Assembly: GCA_018816865.1 (NCBI GenBank)
Contig: JAHIUW010000009.1
Span: 55,411-119,410, forward strand
Reading direction: 5' to 3'
Length of the DNA: 64,000 nucleotides
Source of the DNA: Pseudomonadota bacterium
GTDB lineage: Bacteria; Desulfobacterota; Desulfovibrionia; Desulfovibrionales; Desulfovibrionaceae
Below, piece after piece: positions 8,954 through 16,546 of this stretch (positions are counted from its first letter, which is position 1; each line of letters opens with the position of its first letter). Below the pieces are notes generated by a model. The model was not told where the DNA came from. It worked only from the letters and a program-made list of their open reading frames with translations, and ran no database searches. A program made the position numbers and the translations under genes.

Positions 8954-9316
8954 TCAGTCGGGCTGGCCTGCCCAGGGGGTCAGGTTTTGGCTGTAGAAGT
9001 GCTGTTCCAGTTCCTGGGGGGTCATGGCAACGGGCCTGATCAGGTGGATGCCGCAAAGGTTGTCCTGAATCCAGGCGATGGTTCCAGCGGCACCCCTCAT
9101 GAGGCAGTTCAGGCCCTTGGGGCAGCTATGCAGACGAATGCTGTCTCCCGGCACGGGCATGGCCCCGGGGCTTGCCGGGAACAGCTCCAGATTCAGGCCA
9201 TGCAGGCAGACATTGGTGATGCTGCCATAGAGCATGTAGGTCTCGTTGACCAGCAGAGTCGCGAAATCGACGGCCTGGATGGGGAAGCGTTCCGTTGTAC
9301 GTTTGTTGTTGGTCAT
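8954..9316 (-). CDS. PilZ-domain-like protein
   Basis: 120 residues from the ATG after AAGGCGACA. The c-di-GMP-binding signature of PilZ is present in near form: RTTER (RxxxR) near the N-terminus, then NVCLHG about 35 residues later, where the usual D/N-x-S-x-x-G has Cys in place of Ser. The rest is the short beta-barrel expected of a stand-alone PilZ protein. It probably reads c-di-GMP made by enzymes such as the GGDEF proteins in this window, but the altered Ser means binding is not certain. Confidence 0.65.
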   Translation of the reverse strand: MTNNKRTTERFPIQAVDFATLLVNETYMLYGSITNVCLHGLNLELFPASPGAMPVPGDSIRLHSCPKGLNCLMRGAAGTIAWIQDNLCGIHLIRPVAMTPQELEQHFYSQNLTPWAGQPD

Positions 9317-9509
9317 TGTCGCCTTGTGTCTCTGCAAAGTAAGCACGTTGAGCATGGTTTTGTCATTGACTATACCTTCTGGGGGAAATGGGGGTCAACG
9401 CCCTGTGCAAATATCGGGGGATTCCCCCATGCGGATGGATGAGGGCGATTCGTCCCAGGCGTTTGCAGCGCAGCTGGGCATGGTGTAGAGTAAGATTGAG
9501 AGGAGCGCC

Positions 9510-9761
9510 ATGGCATTCGAAACACGCGACATCGGGCAACTGAGCCTGGACACTGGGTTGGCGATTATCCGTCACAACGTGGACGAGGCCGAGCAGCGGC
9601 TCAGGACCGATCCGGTGACCACGGGCTGGAAGAACCAGCTTCAGGGTCGAAAGCTTGCGGAAGCGTCGTCCAAACCGGATTACGGCGATCCGCATCCCAC
9701 GCCCGGTGCGGCCAAGGTGCCCGAAATCGTCCAGGGGATGTTCCTGAAAAGCAGGATATAG
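9510..9761 (+). CDS. Hypothetical protein
   Basis: 83 residues after GAGAGGAGCGCC. It is hydrophilic, with no signal, membrane segment or Cys; the first half is helical and the second half rich in Pro, Gly and Lys. I recognise no family. A clear ribosome-binding site and a terminator directly downstream support a real single-gene unit. Confidence 0.6.
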   Translation: MAFETRDIGQLSLDTGLAIIRHNVDEAEQRLRTDPVTTGWKNQLQGRKLAEASSKPDYGDPHPTPGAAKVPEIVQGMFLKSRI

Positions 9762-9784
9762 CCCCTGTGAAGCGCGAGGCAGCG

Positions 9785-9814
9785 GTCCGTTCCGGCAAGG
9801 GAGCGGACTTTTTT
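9785..9814 (+). terminator. Rho-independent terminator
   Basis: The 9-bp stem 9785-9793 with 9800-9808 (one wobble pair) is followed by six T. It ends the 83-residue hypothetical gene. Confidence 0.7.
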
Positions 9815-9863
9815 CTTTGGGGTGCTGGATGCTGATGGCGAGCGGGGACTGTGGGGCGTCCTG

Positions 9864-10298
9864 CTACGCGTGCAATTCGGCCCAGGCCGTGATGGAATTT
9901 ATGTCCAGGGCACCGCTTATCCTGGCTGACTCGCGCCCGCCCTTGAAGAGGATCAGGGTGGGGACGGACAGGATGCCGTAGCGTCCTGCAATGGCCTGGT
10001 TGACGTCGGTCTGGAGCTTGGCAAGCCGGATCTTGGGGGTCAGCCGACTGGCGGCTTGGGCATAGGCCGGGGCCATCATCTGGCAGGGCCCGCAGGAGGC
10101 TGACCAGAAATCCACCAACACAGGCAGGTCGTTCTTGACAATGAACCGGTCGAAGGTCTGGGCGTTGAGCTCCATGACCGAGCCGTTGAGCAGTGGGCTT
10201 TGGCAGCGTCCGCAGACCGGGGCGGAGGCGAGCCTCGCGGTTTGGACGCGGTTGATCCCCGCACAGCTGGGGCAGGTCACGTGGACAGTGTCACTCAT
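9864..10298 (-). CDS. trxC: Thioredoxin 2 (TrxC-type)
   Basis: 144 residues from the ATG after AAGGAG; the upstream in-frame start lacks a site. The N-terminal zinc ribbon has Cys9, Cys12, Cys29 and Cys32 (CPSC, CGRC). A thioredoxin domain follows with active site SASCGPCQMM (Cys69, Cys72) and cis-Pro in LSVPTLI. This is the TrxC/Trx2 layout: a cytoplasmic, zinc-bearing disulfide reductase often linked to oxidative stress. The active-site Trp of WCGPC is replaced by Ser. It stands alone, divergent from a small exported coiled-coil protein. Confidence 0.9.
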   Translation of the reverse strand: MSDTVHVTCPSCAGINRVQTARLASAPVCGRCQSPLLNGSVMELNAQTFDRFIVKNDLPVLVDFWSASCGPCQMMAPAYAQAASRLTPKIRLAKLQTDVNQAIAGRYGILSVPTLILFKGGRESARISGALDINSITAWAELHA

Positions 10299-10432
10299 GG
10301 GCTTCTCCTTATTGTGTACTCGGGATAGACTGTAATCATTCACGGATGGCGGGCAAGTCATGGGTTGTGGATTCCCTCGAGCAGGGGAATCTGCTAGAGC
10401 AAGAGCACGCCGAAGGCGGGAAGGAGAAGGAC

Positions 10433-10699
10433 ATGAAACGATTGATCCTGATTGTTGTGACGGCTCTGATGCTGGCGGCTTTTTCGTCGGGGGTGGCCTG
10501 TGCGGAGACAGACACTCGGGCCCGGAATCTGGTCAAGAAACTTGAGGAGAGGGTGGATACCCTGGAAAACAAGGTGACGACCCTCCAGCTTCTTGTGCAG
10601 CAGTTGAAGGCGGAGAATGCGGAGTTGCAGGGCAAGGTGGAATCCAACTTTGCCCTGATCAAGGCGTTGGCAACGCAACTCAACCAGGGCGGTCCGTGA
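10433..10699 (+). CDS. Small exported coiled-coil protein
   Basis: 88 residues from the ATG 8 nt after AAGGAG. A Sec signal peptide (about residues 1-24, ending VACA) is followed by an almost continuous heptad coiled coil rich in Leu, Glu, Lys and Asn (LEERVDTLENKVTTLQLLV). The pattern resembles Lpp-like or YbgF-N-terminal trimeric coils, but no lipobox Cys follows the signal. It is probably periplasmic; the partner is unknown. Confidence 0.65.
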   Translation: MKRLILIVVTALMLAAFSSGVACAETDTRARNLVKKLEERVDTLENKVTTLQLLVQQLKAENAELQGKVESNFALIKALATQLNQGGP

Positions 10700-10819
10700 G
10701 GTTCTGCCCCGAAGCATTGCAAGACCTCCAGAAACGAGTGCTACGCAGGCGAGGCCCTTGCCAAGGGGCCATTGATGGGTGCATAATGAGAGCTACACTT
10801 CATCGGGGGAGATGAAACC

Positions 10820-11023
10820 ATGAGTTCTCAAAGTTTGAGTCTACTGAATATGGCCAGCGAGATGTCCACGGGCAGCAAGAGCATCACTTCTCAAGGCGTA
10901 CGCGAATATAATGAAACCGTGCATAAGAATGCCCAAAAATTCTCAAACATGGTGACGGATCTGCGCGACGTGAAAACACCCGCCGAGCAGGAGACCGGGA
11001 AGGTCTTCCAGGCCTTGGCGTAG
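10820..11023 (+). CDS. Hypothetical protein
   Basis: 67 residues after a GGGGGAGATG site. It is polar, Ser/Thr/Gln-rich and helical, with no signal and no Cys. It is followed 24 bases later by another short gene of similar character (both open with M-S and are Ser/Gln-rich), so the two form a small transcription unit. No family recognised. Confidence 0.55.
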   Translation: MSSQSLSLLNMASEMSTGSKSITSQGVREYNETVHKNAQKFSNMVTDLRDVKTPAEQETGKVFQALA

Positions 11024-11047
11024 GGACGCTGGATGGGGCTGTGAACC

Positions 11048-11260
11048 ATGAGCAAGCTTGTTGAAGGCCAGTTGAGCCAACTGCAGATGGTGAGTTTTTT
11101 TTCCAGGGTGAGCCACAGCATCGCCTCGTCCACCTTGCGTGGCCAAGTGTCGACGATCTCTACGCAGCAGGCGAATTATCCCGATGTGTTGCCCCGGAAC
11201 ACGCAGATACGTCCCCTTGTGGAGGCCGATACCGGGCGGGTCGTCAGTTCCATTGTCTGA
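11048..11260 (+). CDS. Hypothetical protein
   Basis: 70 residues, Ser- and Gln-rich at the N-terminus, with a short hydrophobic patch (MVSFFSRV). No signal peptide or Cys. It is the second gene of a two-gene unit that ends in a strong terminator 22 bases downstream. Only a weak GGGGCT-type site precedes the ATG. No family recognised. Confidence 0.5.
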   Translation: MSKLVEGQLSQLQMVSFFSRVSHSIASSTLRGQVSTISTQQANYPDVLPRNTQIRPLVEADTGRVVSSIV

Positions 11261-11282
11261 TTTGGAGAAGGAATGTTTTTTC

Positions 11283-11308
11283 AGCCCCGGCAGTTGCGGG
11301 GCTTTTTT
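11283..11308 (+). terminator. Rho-independent terminator
   Basis: A 7-bp GC stem (11283-11289 with 11297-11303) with a 7-nt loop and a run of T closes the two small genes. Confidence 0.85.
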
Positions 11309-11348
11309 GTTGGTGCTTGCGGGCAGTTGAAAAAAAAGGGCGGTTGCC

Positions 11349-11978
11349 ATGCTTGAATTCTCATCTCTGTTCGTGTTGACGGTCTTCGTGGCGACGATCA
11401 TTCCCGGTCCAGGTATGCTTTTGTGTCTTGTCCATGGCGTGCGCCATGGCGTCCGCCTCTCCCTGGCAACGATCCTTGGCCTCACCTCGGTATCCGTGGG
11501 GCAGGCTGCAATTTCTCTGGCTGGTTTGGGAGCCTTGCTGGCTGCATCGGAGCAGCTGTTCATGTTGGTGCGTTGGGCCGGAGCGGTCTACTTGATCTAT
11601 CTTGGCATCGGGATGCTGGTGGGTAGTGGCAAACCCATGACACCTGCCGGTGATGGATGTTGCCCGCAACAGGCTGTAACCTGGCGAAAATTGTTTACAG
11701 AGGGTGCTTGCCTGGCTGCTGCAAATCCCAAGGCCATTGTTTTTTTTGGTGCGTTGTTCCCGCAGTTCATTCCCGTTGGTGGTGCAGGCCCTGCCCAGGT
11801 CGTCTTTATGCTTACGGTCGTCGCCATCGTTAGTATTGTTGGCTCGTTGATTTATGCCTATGCAGGTGGTGTCCTGATCAATGTCTTTCAATCCTCTCGG
11901 GCGGTGCGTTGGTTCGAGCGCTGCGTCGGGGGCACCTTCGTGGCCTCGGGGTTGGCCCTGGCTGTTTCGGATCGCTGA
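11349..11978 (+). CDS. LysE/RhtB-family exporter
   Basis: A 209-residue inner-membrane protein with six hydrophobic segments. The family motif is near the N-terminus (VATIIPGPGMLLCLVHGVRH) and the central segments include a NPKAIVFFGALFPQF motif typical of LysE/RhtB proteins. Members export amino acids such as homoserine, threonine or lysine; substrate unknown here. It is a single gene with a normal family length. Confidence 0.9.
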   Translation: MLEFSSLFVLTVFVATIIPGPGMLLCLVHGVRHGVRLSLATILGLTSVSVGQAAISLAGLGALLAASEQLFMLVRWAGAVYLIYLGIGMLVGSGKPMTPAGDGCCPQQAVTWRKLFTEGACLAAANPKAIVFFGALFPQFIPVGGAGPAQVVFMLTVVAIVSIVGSLIYAYAGGVLINVFQSSRAVRWFERCVGGTFVASGLALAVSDR

Positions 11979-12065
11979 ACCAGTCGTGCGTCAGTTCTGC
12001 GTCTGACCTCTTGCAGAGGGCCGGACTTCGTTGCTCAGACCTGTTTATCCTGCCGGGTGTCAAGC

Positions 12066-12191
12066 ATGGACTCCACGAATCGCTGCAACAACTGCGACGG
12101 ATTGCTCCGCATCCAGACCAGGACTGTATCCCACGGGGGGCAATTCTTCCTTGATGGGACGGTGGAGGCTCAGAACCGGCCTCGTGATTAA
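12066..12191 (+). CDS. Possible 41-residue CxxC protein
   Basis: A short open frame with a CNNC knuckle near the N-terminus (NRCNNCDGLLR), ending in TAA. The ribosome-binding site is weak (GGGTG). It is the only candidate gene in the 253-base gap between the LysE gene and the convergent PAS-GGDEF gene. It may be a tiny zinc-binding protein, or chance. Confidence 0.3.
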   Translation: MDSTNRCNNCDGLLRIQTRTVSHGGQFFLDGTVEAQNRPRD

Positions 12192-12231
12192 GGAGGTGGG
12201 AACTCCACCTGCGTTGCGTGGGCCAAAGATC

Positions 12232-14136
12232 TTATTCGGCGATCACGACCCTGTTGCGGCCGCTACGCTTGGCTTCGTACATGGCGTTATCCGCCCGCTT
12301 CAGCAAAGCCTCCACTGAGGCATCATCCTTGGTCATTGTCGTCACCCCGATGCTCACCGTGAAGTTGACGGGGGTCGATTCGGCGAGGACCTGGGTCGTG
12401 GCAAGGACAGCGCGCAGCCGTTCGGCGATGTCCTGGGCGACCTGGGTGTCGGTGTTGATGAGCGTTGCAGCGAATTCCTCTCCGCCGATACGCCCGAAGA
12501 TGTCGGTCTCTCGCAGGGTCTTCAGGCAGGCCTTTGTCATGGCCTTCAGGACTTCGTCACCAAGGGCATGTCCATGGCTGTCGTTGACGACCTTGAAGTC
12601 GTCGATATCGATCATGAGCACGGACAGAGGGCTGCCGTAGCGTCTGCTTCTGATGATTTCATCGTGCGCCCGTTCCATGAAATAGCGTCGGTTGCTGATC
12701 TTGGTCAGGGAGTCCTTGGTGGCCAGTTCCCGGAGTTGTGTCTCCATGCGCTTGCGCTTGGAGATGTCGTGGATGATGGAATAGAGCAGGACGCGGCCAT
12801 TGACTGCGATGGGGCCGCTGAAGATCTCGACATCGCGCAGGCTTCCATCGGCCAGACGGTGTTGGTATTCCTGATGACTGCGGCTTTCCTGTTTGGCCTT
12901 GCGCAACTCCTCCTTGAGTTCCTGTTGTGACAGGATGTTGATTTTGGAGAGGTGCATGGAGACCAGCTGTCCGCGCGGGTAGCCGTAGTAGTTGGCGGCT
13001 GCCGGGTTGGCGTCCTCGATTCTGCCTGATTTGGGATCGATGAGCAGCATCACGGCGTGGTTGTTCTCGAACACGGACCGGAAGCGCTCTTCGCTTTCGC
13101 GCAGGGCGGCCTCGGCCTCTTCGCGGACCTTGATTTCGCGGGTGATCTGTTCGTTGATCCTGATCAGATTGTCGTTGGCCCAGGTCAATTCCCGGGTGCG
13201 CTCCTCGACCTTGCCTTCCAGTTCGTCGTGTGCCGTTTTGAGTTCCTGCTGGGCCGTCTTGAGCACCTGGATGTTGACGAAGCTTTCCAGCAGCAGTTCC
13301 CGGCCTTGGTAGCGCAGGCGGGTGACGGTCTTGTGGATGGGGACTACTTGGCCGTCCTTGTCCAGGAGAGACCGCTCGGAGCGTTCTACCAGTTGACCCA
13401 GGTCCGTGACCGGGCATTTTGTTTCCTCAGCCGGGCAGACGAATCTGTGGCAGACCCTGCCCACGATGCTCTTCTTTTCAAGGCCGACCATTTGTCGGCC
13501 GAATTCATTGATGTCGACGATGGTATGGGTGCGCGCATCGATGAGCATGATGCCCACATGGGCGGAATCGAGAATGGTGCGCAGGTAGTTCTCGTTGGCG
13601 CGCAATGCCTCTTCGGCCTGCTTGAGGCCGGTGATGTCGAGGACGGCGGTCAGGATGTGCGGGCGATCGAAGAAATCCAGGATACGCATGTCGATGCGGG
13701 CATGGATGATCTGCCCGTCCCTGCACTTCAATCTGATTTCGTGGCCTTTGACGACTCCATCTTGTTTCAGGCGATGGAGCAAGGCTTCGCGTTCGCCGGG
13801 GGCGACATAGAAATCATGGGCGGAGAAGTCCTGGGACAGCCCCTTGCGGAATTCGTCAAAGGTGTAGCCCAGCATTTCTGCCAGGGCCTCGTTCACGGTG
13901 ATGATGCGGCCTGCATGGGTGGTCAGGATCAATCCGCCCGGTGTGCCCTCGAACAGGGTCCTGTACTGGCTTTCTCTCTCCTGAAGGGAGATGATTTCCA
14001 GGGCATGCTCGGCAACCAGGGCTTCCAGTTCGGCAATTCGTTTCCGAGCGGCCTGGAGTATGCGTTCTGGGGAGGTCTCGTCTTGTGGTCCCGTCATCAT
14101 GGTGTCCGTTGGCAGTTTGTTGATCGTTGAAGTCAT
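12232..14136 (-). CDS. PAS-PAS-PAS-GGDEF diguanylate cyclase
   Basis: 634 residues, soluble. A short N-terminal coiled coil is followed by three PAS domains (about 56-180, 185-300 and 350-470) joined by coiled coils, then a GGDEF domain (about 480-634) with the active-site sequence RIGGEEF. It makes c-di-GMP from two GTP. PAS2 carries a Cys-rich loop (VCHRFVCPAEETKCP), which could bind a metal or react to redox state. No membrane segment is seen, so the signal is cytoplasmic. The start may be the ATG at 14136 or the internal Met-Met about 12 codons later. Confidence 0.9.
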   Translation of the reverse strand: MTSTINKLPTDTMMTGPQDETSPERILQAARKRIAELEALVAEHALEIISLQERESQYRTLFEGTPGGLILTTHAGRIITVNEALAEMLGYTFDEFRKGLSQDFSAHDFYVAPGEREALLHRLKQDGVVKGHEIRLKCRDGQIIHARIDMRILDFFDRPHILTAVLDITGLKQAEEALRANENYLRTILDSAHVGIMLIDARTHTIVDINEFGRQMVGLEKKSIVGRVCHRFVCPAEETKCPVTDLGQLVERSERSLLDKDGQVVPIHKTVTRLRYQGRELLLESFVNIQVLKTAQQELKTAHDELEGKVEERTRELTWANDNLIRINEQITREIKVREEAEAALRESEERFRSVFENNHAVMLLIDPKSGRIEDANPAAANYYGYPRGQLVSMHLSKINILSQQELKEELRKAKQESRSHQEYQHRLADGSLRDVEIFSGPIAVNGRVLLYSIIHDISKRKRMETQLRELATKDSLTKISNRRYFMERAHDEIIRSRRYGSPLSVLMIDIDDFKVVNDSHGHALGDEVLKAMTKACLKTLRETDIFGRIGGEEFAATLINTDTQVAQDIAERLRAVLATTQVLAESTPVNFTVSIGVTTMTKDDASVEALLKRADNAMYEAKRSGRNRVVIAE

Positions 14137-14284
14137 GATTACCTAACATATTTCATGAACAGAGGAGAAGCATGCTTTTTCGGTTTAATCGCAGTGGTTT
14201 GGTGCCTTCGCGCCGATTCTCACATTGACAATTCCTGTTTCTGTCGCACCTTGTTGAGACAAACAGCACGCAGAGGTGGAACCG

Positions 14285-14806
14285 ATGAAGATCCTCCTAT
14301 TGACCATCGCATTATTGATCGCCGCTGTCGCCGGCGTGGCCTGGGCCGCCGATGCAGGGCGTCCCGAGGGCTATGCCAAGCCCGGAGCGGAAGAGCTGAA
14401 GGGACTGCTGACCCCGCTGCAATTTGAGGTCACGCAGCAAGAGGGCACCGAACGTCCTTTTGACAATGAATATTGGGACAACAAGCGCGAAGGCATCTAT
14501 GTGGACCTGTTGTCGGGCGAGGCCCTGTTCAGTTCCACGGACAAGTACCGTTCCGGCACGGGGTGGCCCAGCTTCGTGCGCCCCCTGGAGCCCGAGAACA
14601 TCGTCTCCGTGGAAGACCGCAGGCTATTCTCGACTCGCACCGAGATTCGCAGCCGCCTTGGGGACAATCACTTGGGCCATGTGTTCGACGACGGTCCCCC
14701 TCCCACGGGCCTACGCTACTGCATGAATTCCGCAGCCTTGCGTTTCATCCCCCGGGAGGCGATGGAAGCGGCGGGCTACGGACAATACCTGAGCCTGTTC
14801 AGGTAG
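14285..14806 (+). CDS. msrB: Exported peptide-methionine (R)-S-oxide reductase
   Basis: 173 residues from the ATG after GAGGTGGAACCG. A Sec signal peptide covers about residues 1-21 (ends AWAAD), so the enzyme repairs methionine sulfoxide in the periplasm. MsrB motifs: [38 protein letters not shown] and the catalytic Cys in [11 protein letters not shown]. The four zinc-binding Cys of the classical type are absent, and the usual resolving Cys is Thr (SGTG). It has a single Cys in the mature part and so needs an outside reductant. Confidence 0.9.
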   Translation: MKILLLTIALLIAAVAGVAWAADAGRPEGYAKPGAEELKGLLTPLQFEVTQQEGTERPFDNEYWDNKREGIYVDLLSGEALFSSTDKYRSGTGWPSFVRPLEPENIVSVEDRRLFSTRTEIRSRLGDNHLGHVFDDGPPPTGLRYCMNSAALRFIPREAMEAAGYGQYLSLFR

Positions 14807-14822
14807 GCGTCAAGGGACGGGG

Positions 14823-15707
14823 GTGCCCCTTTCCTTCCGTGGCTGTTTCGATTACTTCCACGCCATGCCCTGTATCGTCCTTGATTCCATCACGCCCGAC
14901 ACCGTGACCTGTGCCGGGTATTGCCGCGCCTGTGGGCGCGAGCATCTTTTGCATGCTGGTCAGGCCCTGGAGCTTGCGCGCAGGTTGATGGGGCAGCTTG
15001 AAGAACACGGGCGTATTGATTTTGACGTGCCCCAGGCTGAGGCTGATCCCCGGTTTGGGTTGGACTATTTGAATGGCCCGGCCCGTGGGCAGATGTTCGG
15101 CGTCCTGGCCTATCGGGACGCCCGGGGCCACACCGGGGCGTTGAAGGCTTTCTCCTGCCAGTACAACGGTGCCTGGCTGGTGCCTGGTTGGGTGCCTCCG
15201 GTGGTGGATGCCCAGGTCTTTGCCCGCATCCACGATCCGGTGGAGCGGCGCATCAAGGCCCTGGGTCGGGAGATGGGTGCGTTGCCTGCGGTCGATCCCC
15301 GTCGTCCGGCCCTGAAGCAGCAGCGCAAGGCCTTGGCCCAGCAGAATATGAAAGATCTGCACGCCCTGTATCAGTTGCATAATTTCCGGGGCCTGACGCG
15401 TTCCATGGCCGAGGTCTTTCTGGGGCCGGGTGGCCTGCCCACGGGCACGGGCGACTGCTGCGCACCCAAACTGGTGCAGTACGCCGCCAGGAACGGACTG
15501 ACCCCCACGGGGCTGGTGGAGTTCTATTGGGGGCGCGAGAACAGTTCCGGCACGCGGCATCAGGGCGAGTTCTATCCGGCTTGCCCGGAGCGTTGCGCCC
15601 CGATCCTGGGTTTCATGCTCTGTGGCCTGGAGGGCCAGGGGCGAGGTGGCGCCGTTGACCTTGAGCGCGAGTTGGACAGCAATGGGGTGACAACGGAAGA
15701 TCGATGA
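14823..15707 (+). CDS. Cysteine-containing partner of RluA-type pseudouridine synthase
   Basis: 294 residues from a GTG after AAGGGACGGGG (an ATG 14 codons later is possible). It has an early CRAC-like pair (YCRACGRE) and a C-terminal GTGDCCAPKLVQYAA block, then EFYWGRE and CPERCAPIL. From memory, a similar Cys-rich domain occurs fused in front of RluA-type synthases in some gammaproteobacteria. Here it is separate, but the stop overlaps the synthase start (ATGA), so the two are coupled. A role in substrate choice or metal binding is only an inference. Confidence 0.7.
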   Translation: MPLSFRGCFDYFHAMPCIVLDSITPDTVTCAGYCRACGREHLLHAGQALELARRLMGQLEEHGRIDFDVPQAEADPRFGLDYLNGPARGQMFGVLAYRDARGHTGALKAFSCQYNGAWLVPGWVPPVVDAQVFARIHDPVERRIKALGREMGALPAVDPRRPALKQQRKALAQQNMKDLHALYQLHNFRGLTRSMAEVFLGPGGLPTGTGDCCAPKLVQYAARNGLTPTGLVEFYWGRENSSGTRHQGEFYPACPERCAPILGFMLCGLEGQGRGGAVDLERELDSNGVTTEDR

Positions 15708-16348
15708 GCAGCAATTCTGAATTGGATATCCTGTATGCGGACAATAAGCTGGTGGTGGTCAACAAGCCATCGGGCCTGTTGTCCGTGCCCGGGCGCGGCC
15801 CCGAGAATCAGGACTGCGTGGTCACCCGCGTGCAGGCTCGGTTTCCCGAATGCCGCAGGTTCCCCACCGTGCATCGGCTGGACATGGATACCTCGGGCAT
15901 CCTGGTGCTGGGATTGACGTCGCGCTGTGTGCGTGAACTCATCGAACAGTTCCAGCAGCGGACTGTGGTCAAGCGCTACGAGGCCCTGCTGGGCGGGCGG
16001 GTGCATAAGCCCGAGGGAACCATCGAACTGGCTCTGCGCCTGGACCCATACAACCGTCCCCACCAGGTTTTTGACCCCATCCACGGCAAACAGGCCCTGA
16101 CCCACTGGCACAGGCTGGGTGAGGAAAATGGTTGTACGCGTGTGGAGTTTGCCCCGCATACCGGTCGTACCCATCAGCTGCGGGTCCATGCGGCCCATCC
16201 CCTAGGTCTGGATTGTCCCATCGTGGGCGACCGGCTATACGGCACTGGCACCGCCCCTGGGCAGCTCAAACTGCACGCTAAGTATTTGCGTTTCGTGCAT
16301 CCCAAGACCGGGGATGTCATGGAATTTTCAGTCCCAGCTGCATTCTAG
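15704..16348 (+). CDS. RluA-family pseudouridine synthase
   Basis: 214 residues, with ATGA overlap on the preceding gene. It has the N-terminal VVNKPSGLLSVPGRGPEN block and the catalytic motif HRLDMDTSGILVLG, whose Asp attacks the target uridine, then GRTHQLRVH near the end. There is no S4 domain, so it resembles the short RluA/TruC class acting on 23S rRNA or tRNA. The RNA target cannot be told from sequence. Length is typical for the S4-less class. Confidence 0.92.
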   Translation: MSSNSELDILYADNKLVVVNKPSGLLSVPGRGPENQDCVVTRVQARFPECRRFPTVHRLDMDTSGILVLGLTSRCVRELIEQFQQRTVVKRYEALLGGRVHKPEGTIELALRLDPYNRPHQVFDPIHGKQALTHWHRLGEENGCTRVEFAPHTGRTHQLRVHAAHPLGLDCPIVGDRLYGTGTAPGQLKLHAKYLRFVHPKTGDVMEFSVPAAF

Positions 16349-16546
16349 ACCAGGAGGGCGTCTAGCGACCCCTATCCCCTGGTCACATCGGACCCTGGCG
16401 GTGGGGGCGAGCACGGCAAGGCCCGCGCCTGCTGCGGACCTTGTGGCCTGGGTGTTTTTTGCTTCAGAGCGGGTGTTGCAGGGCCCGAAGAGTTCTGCCA
16501 TAAGTCGAATCCAACACGGCATCACTACTATGATAAGGATATAAGC

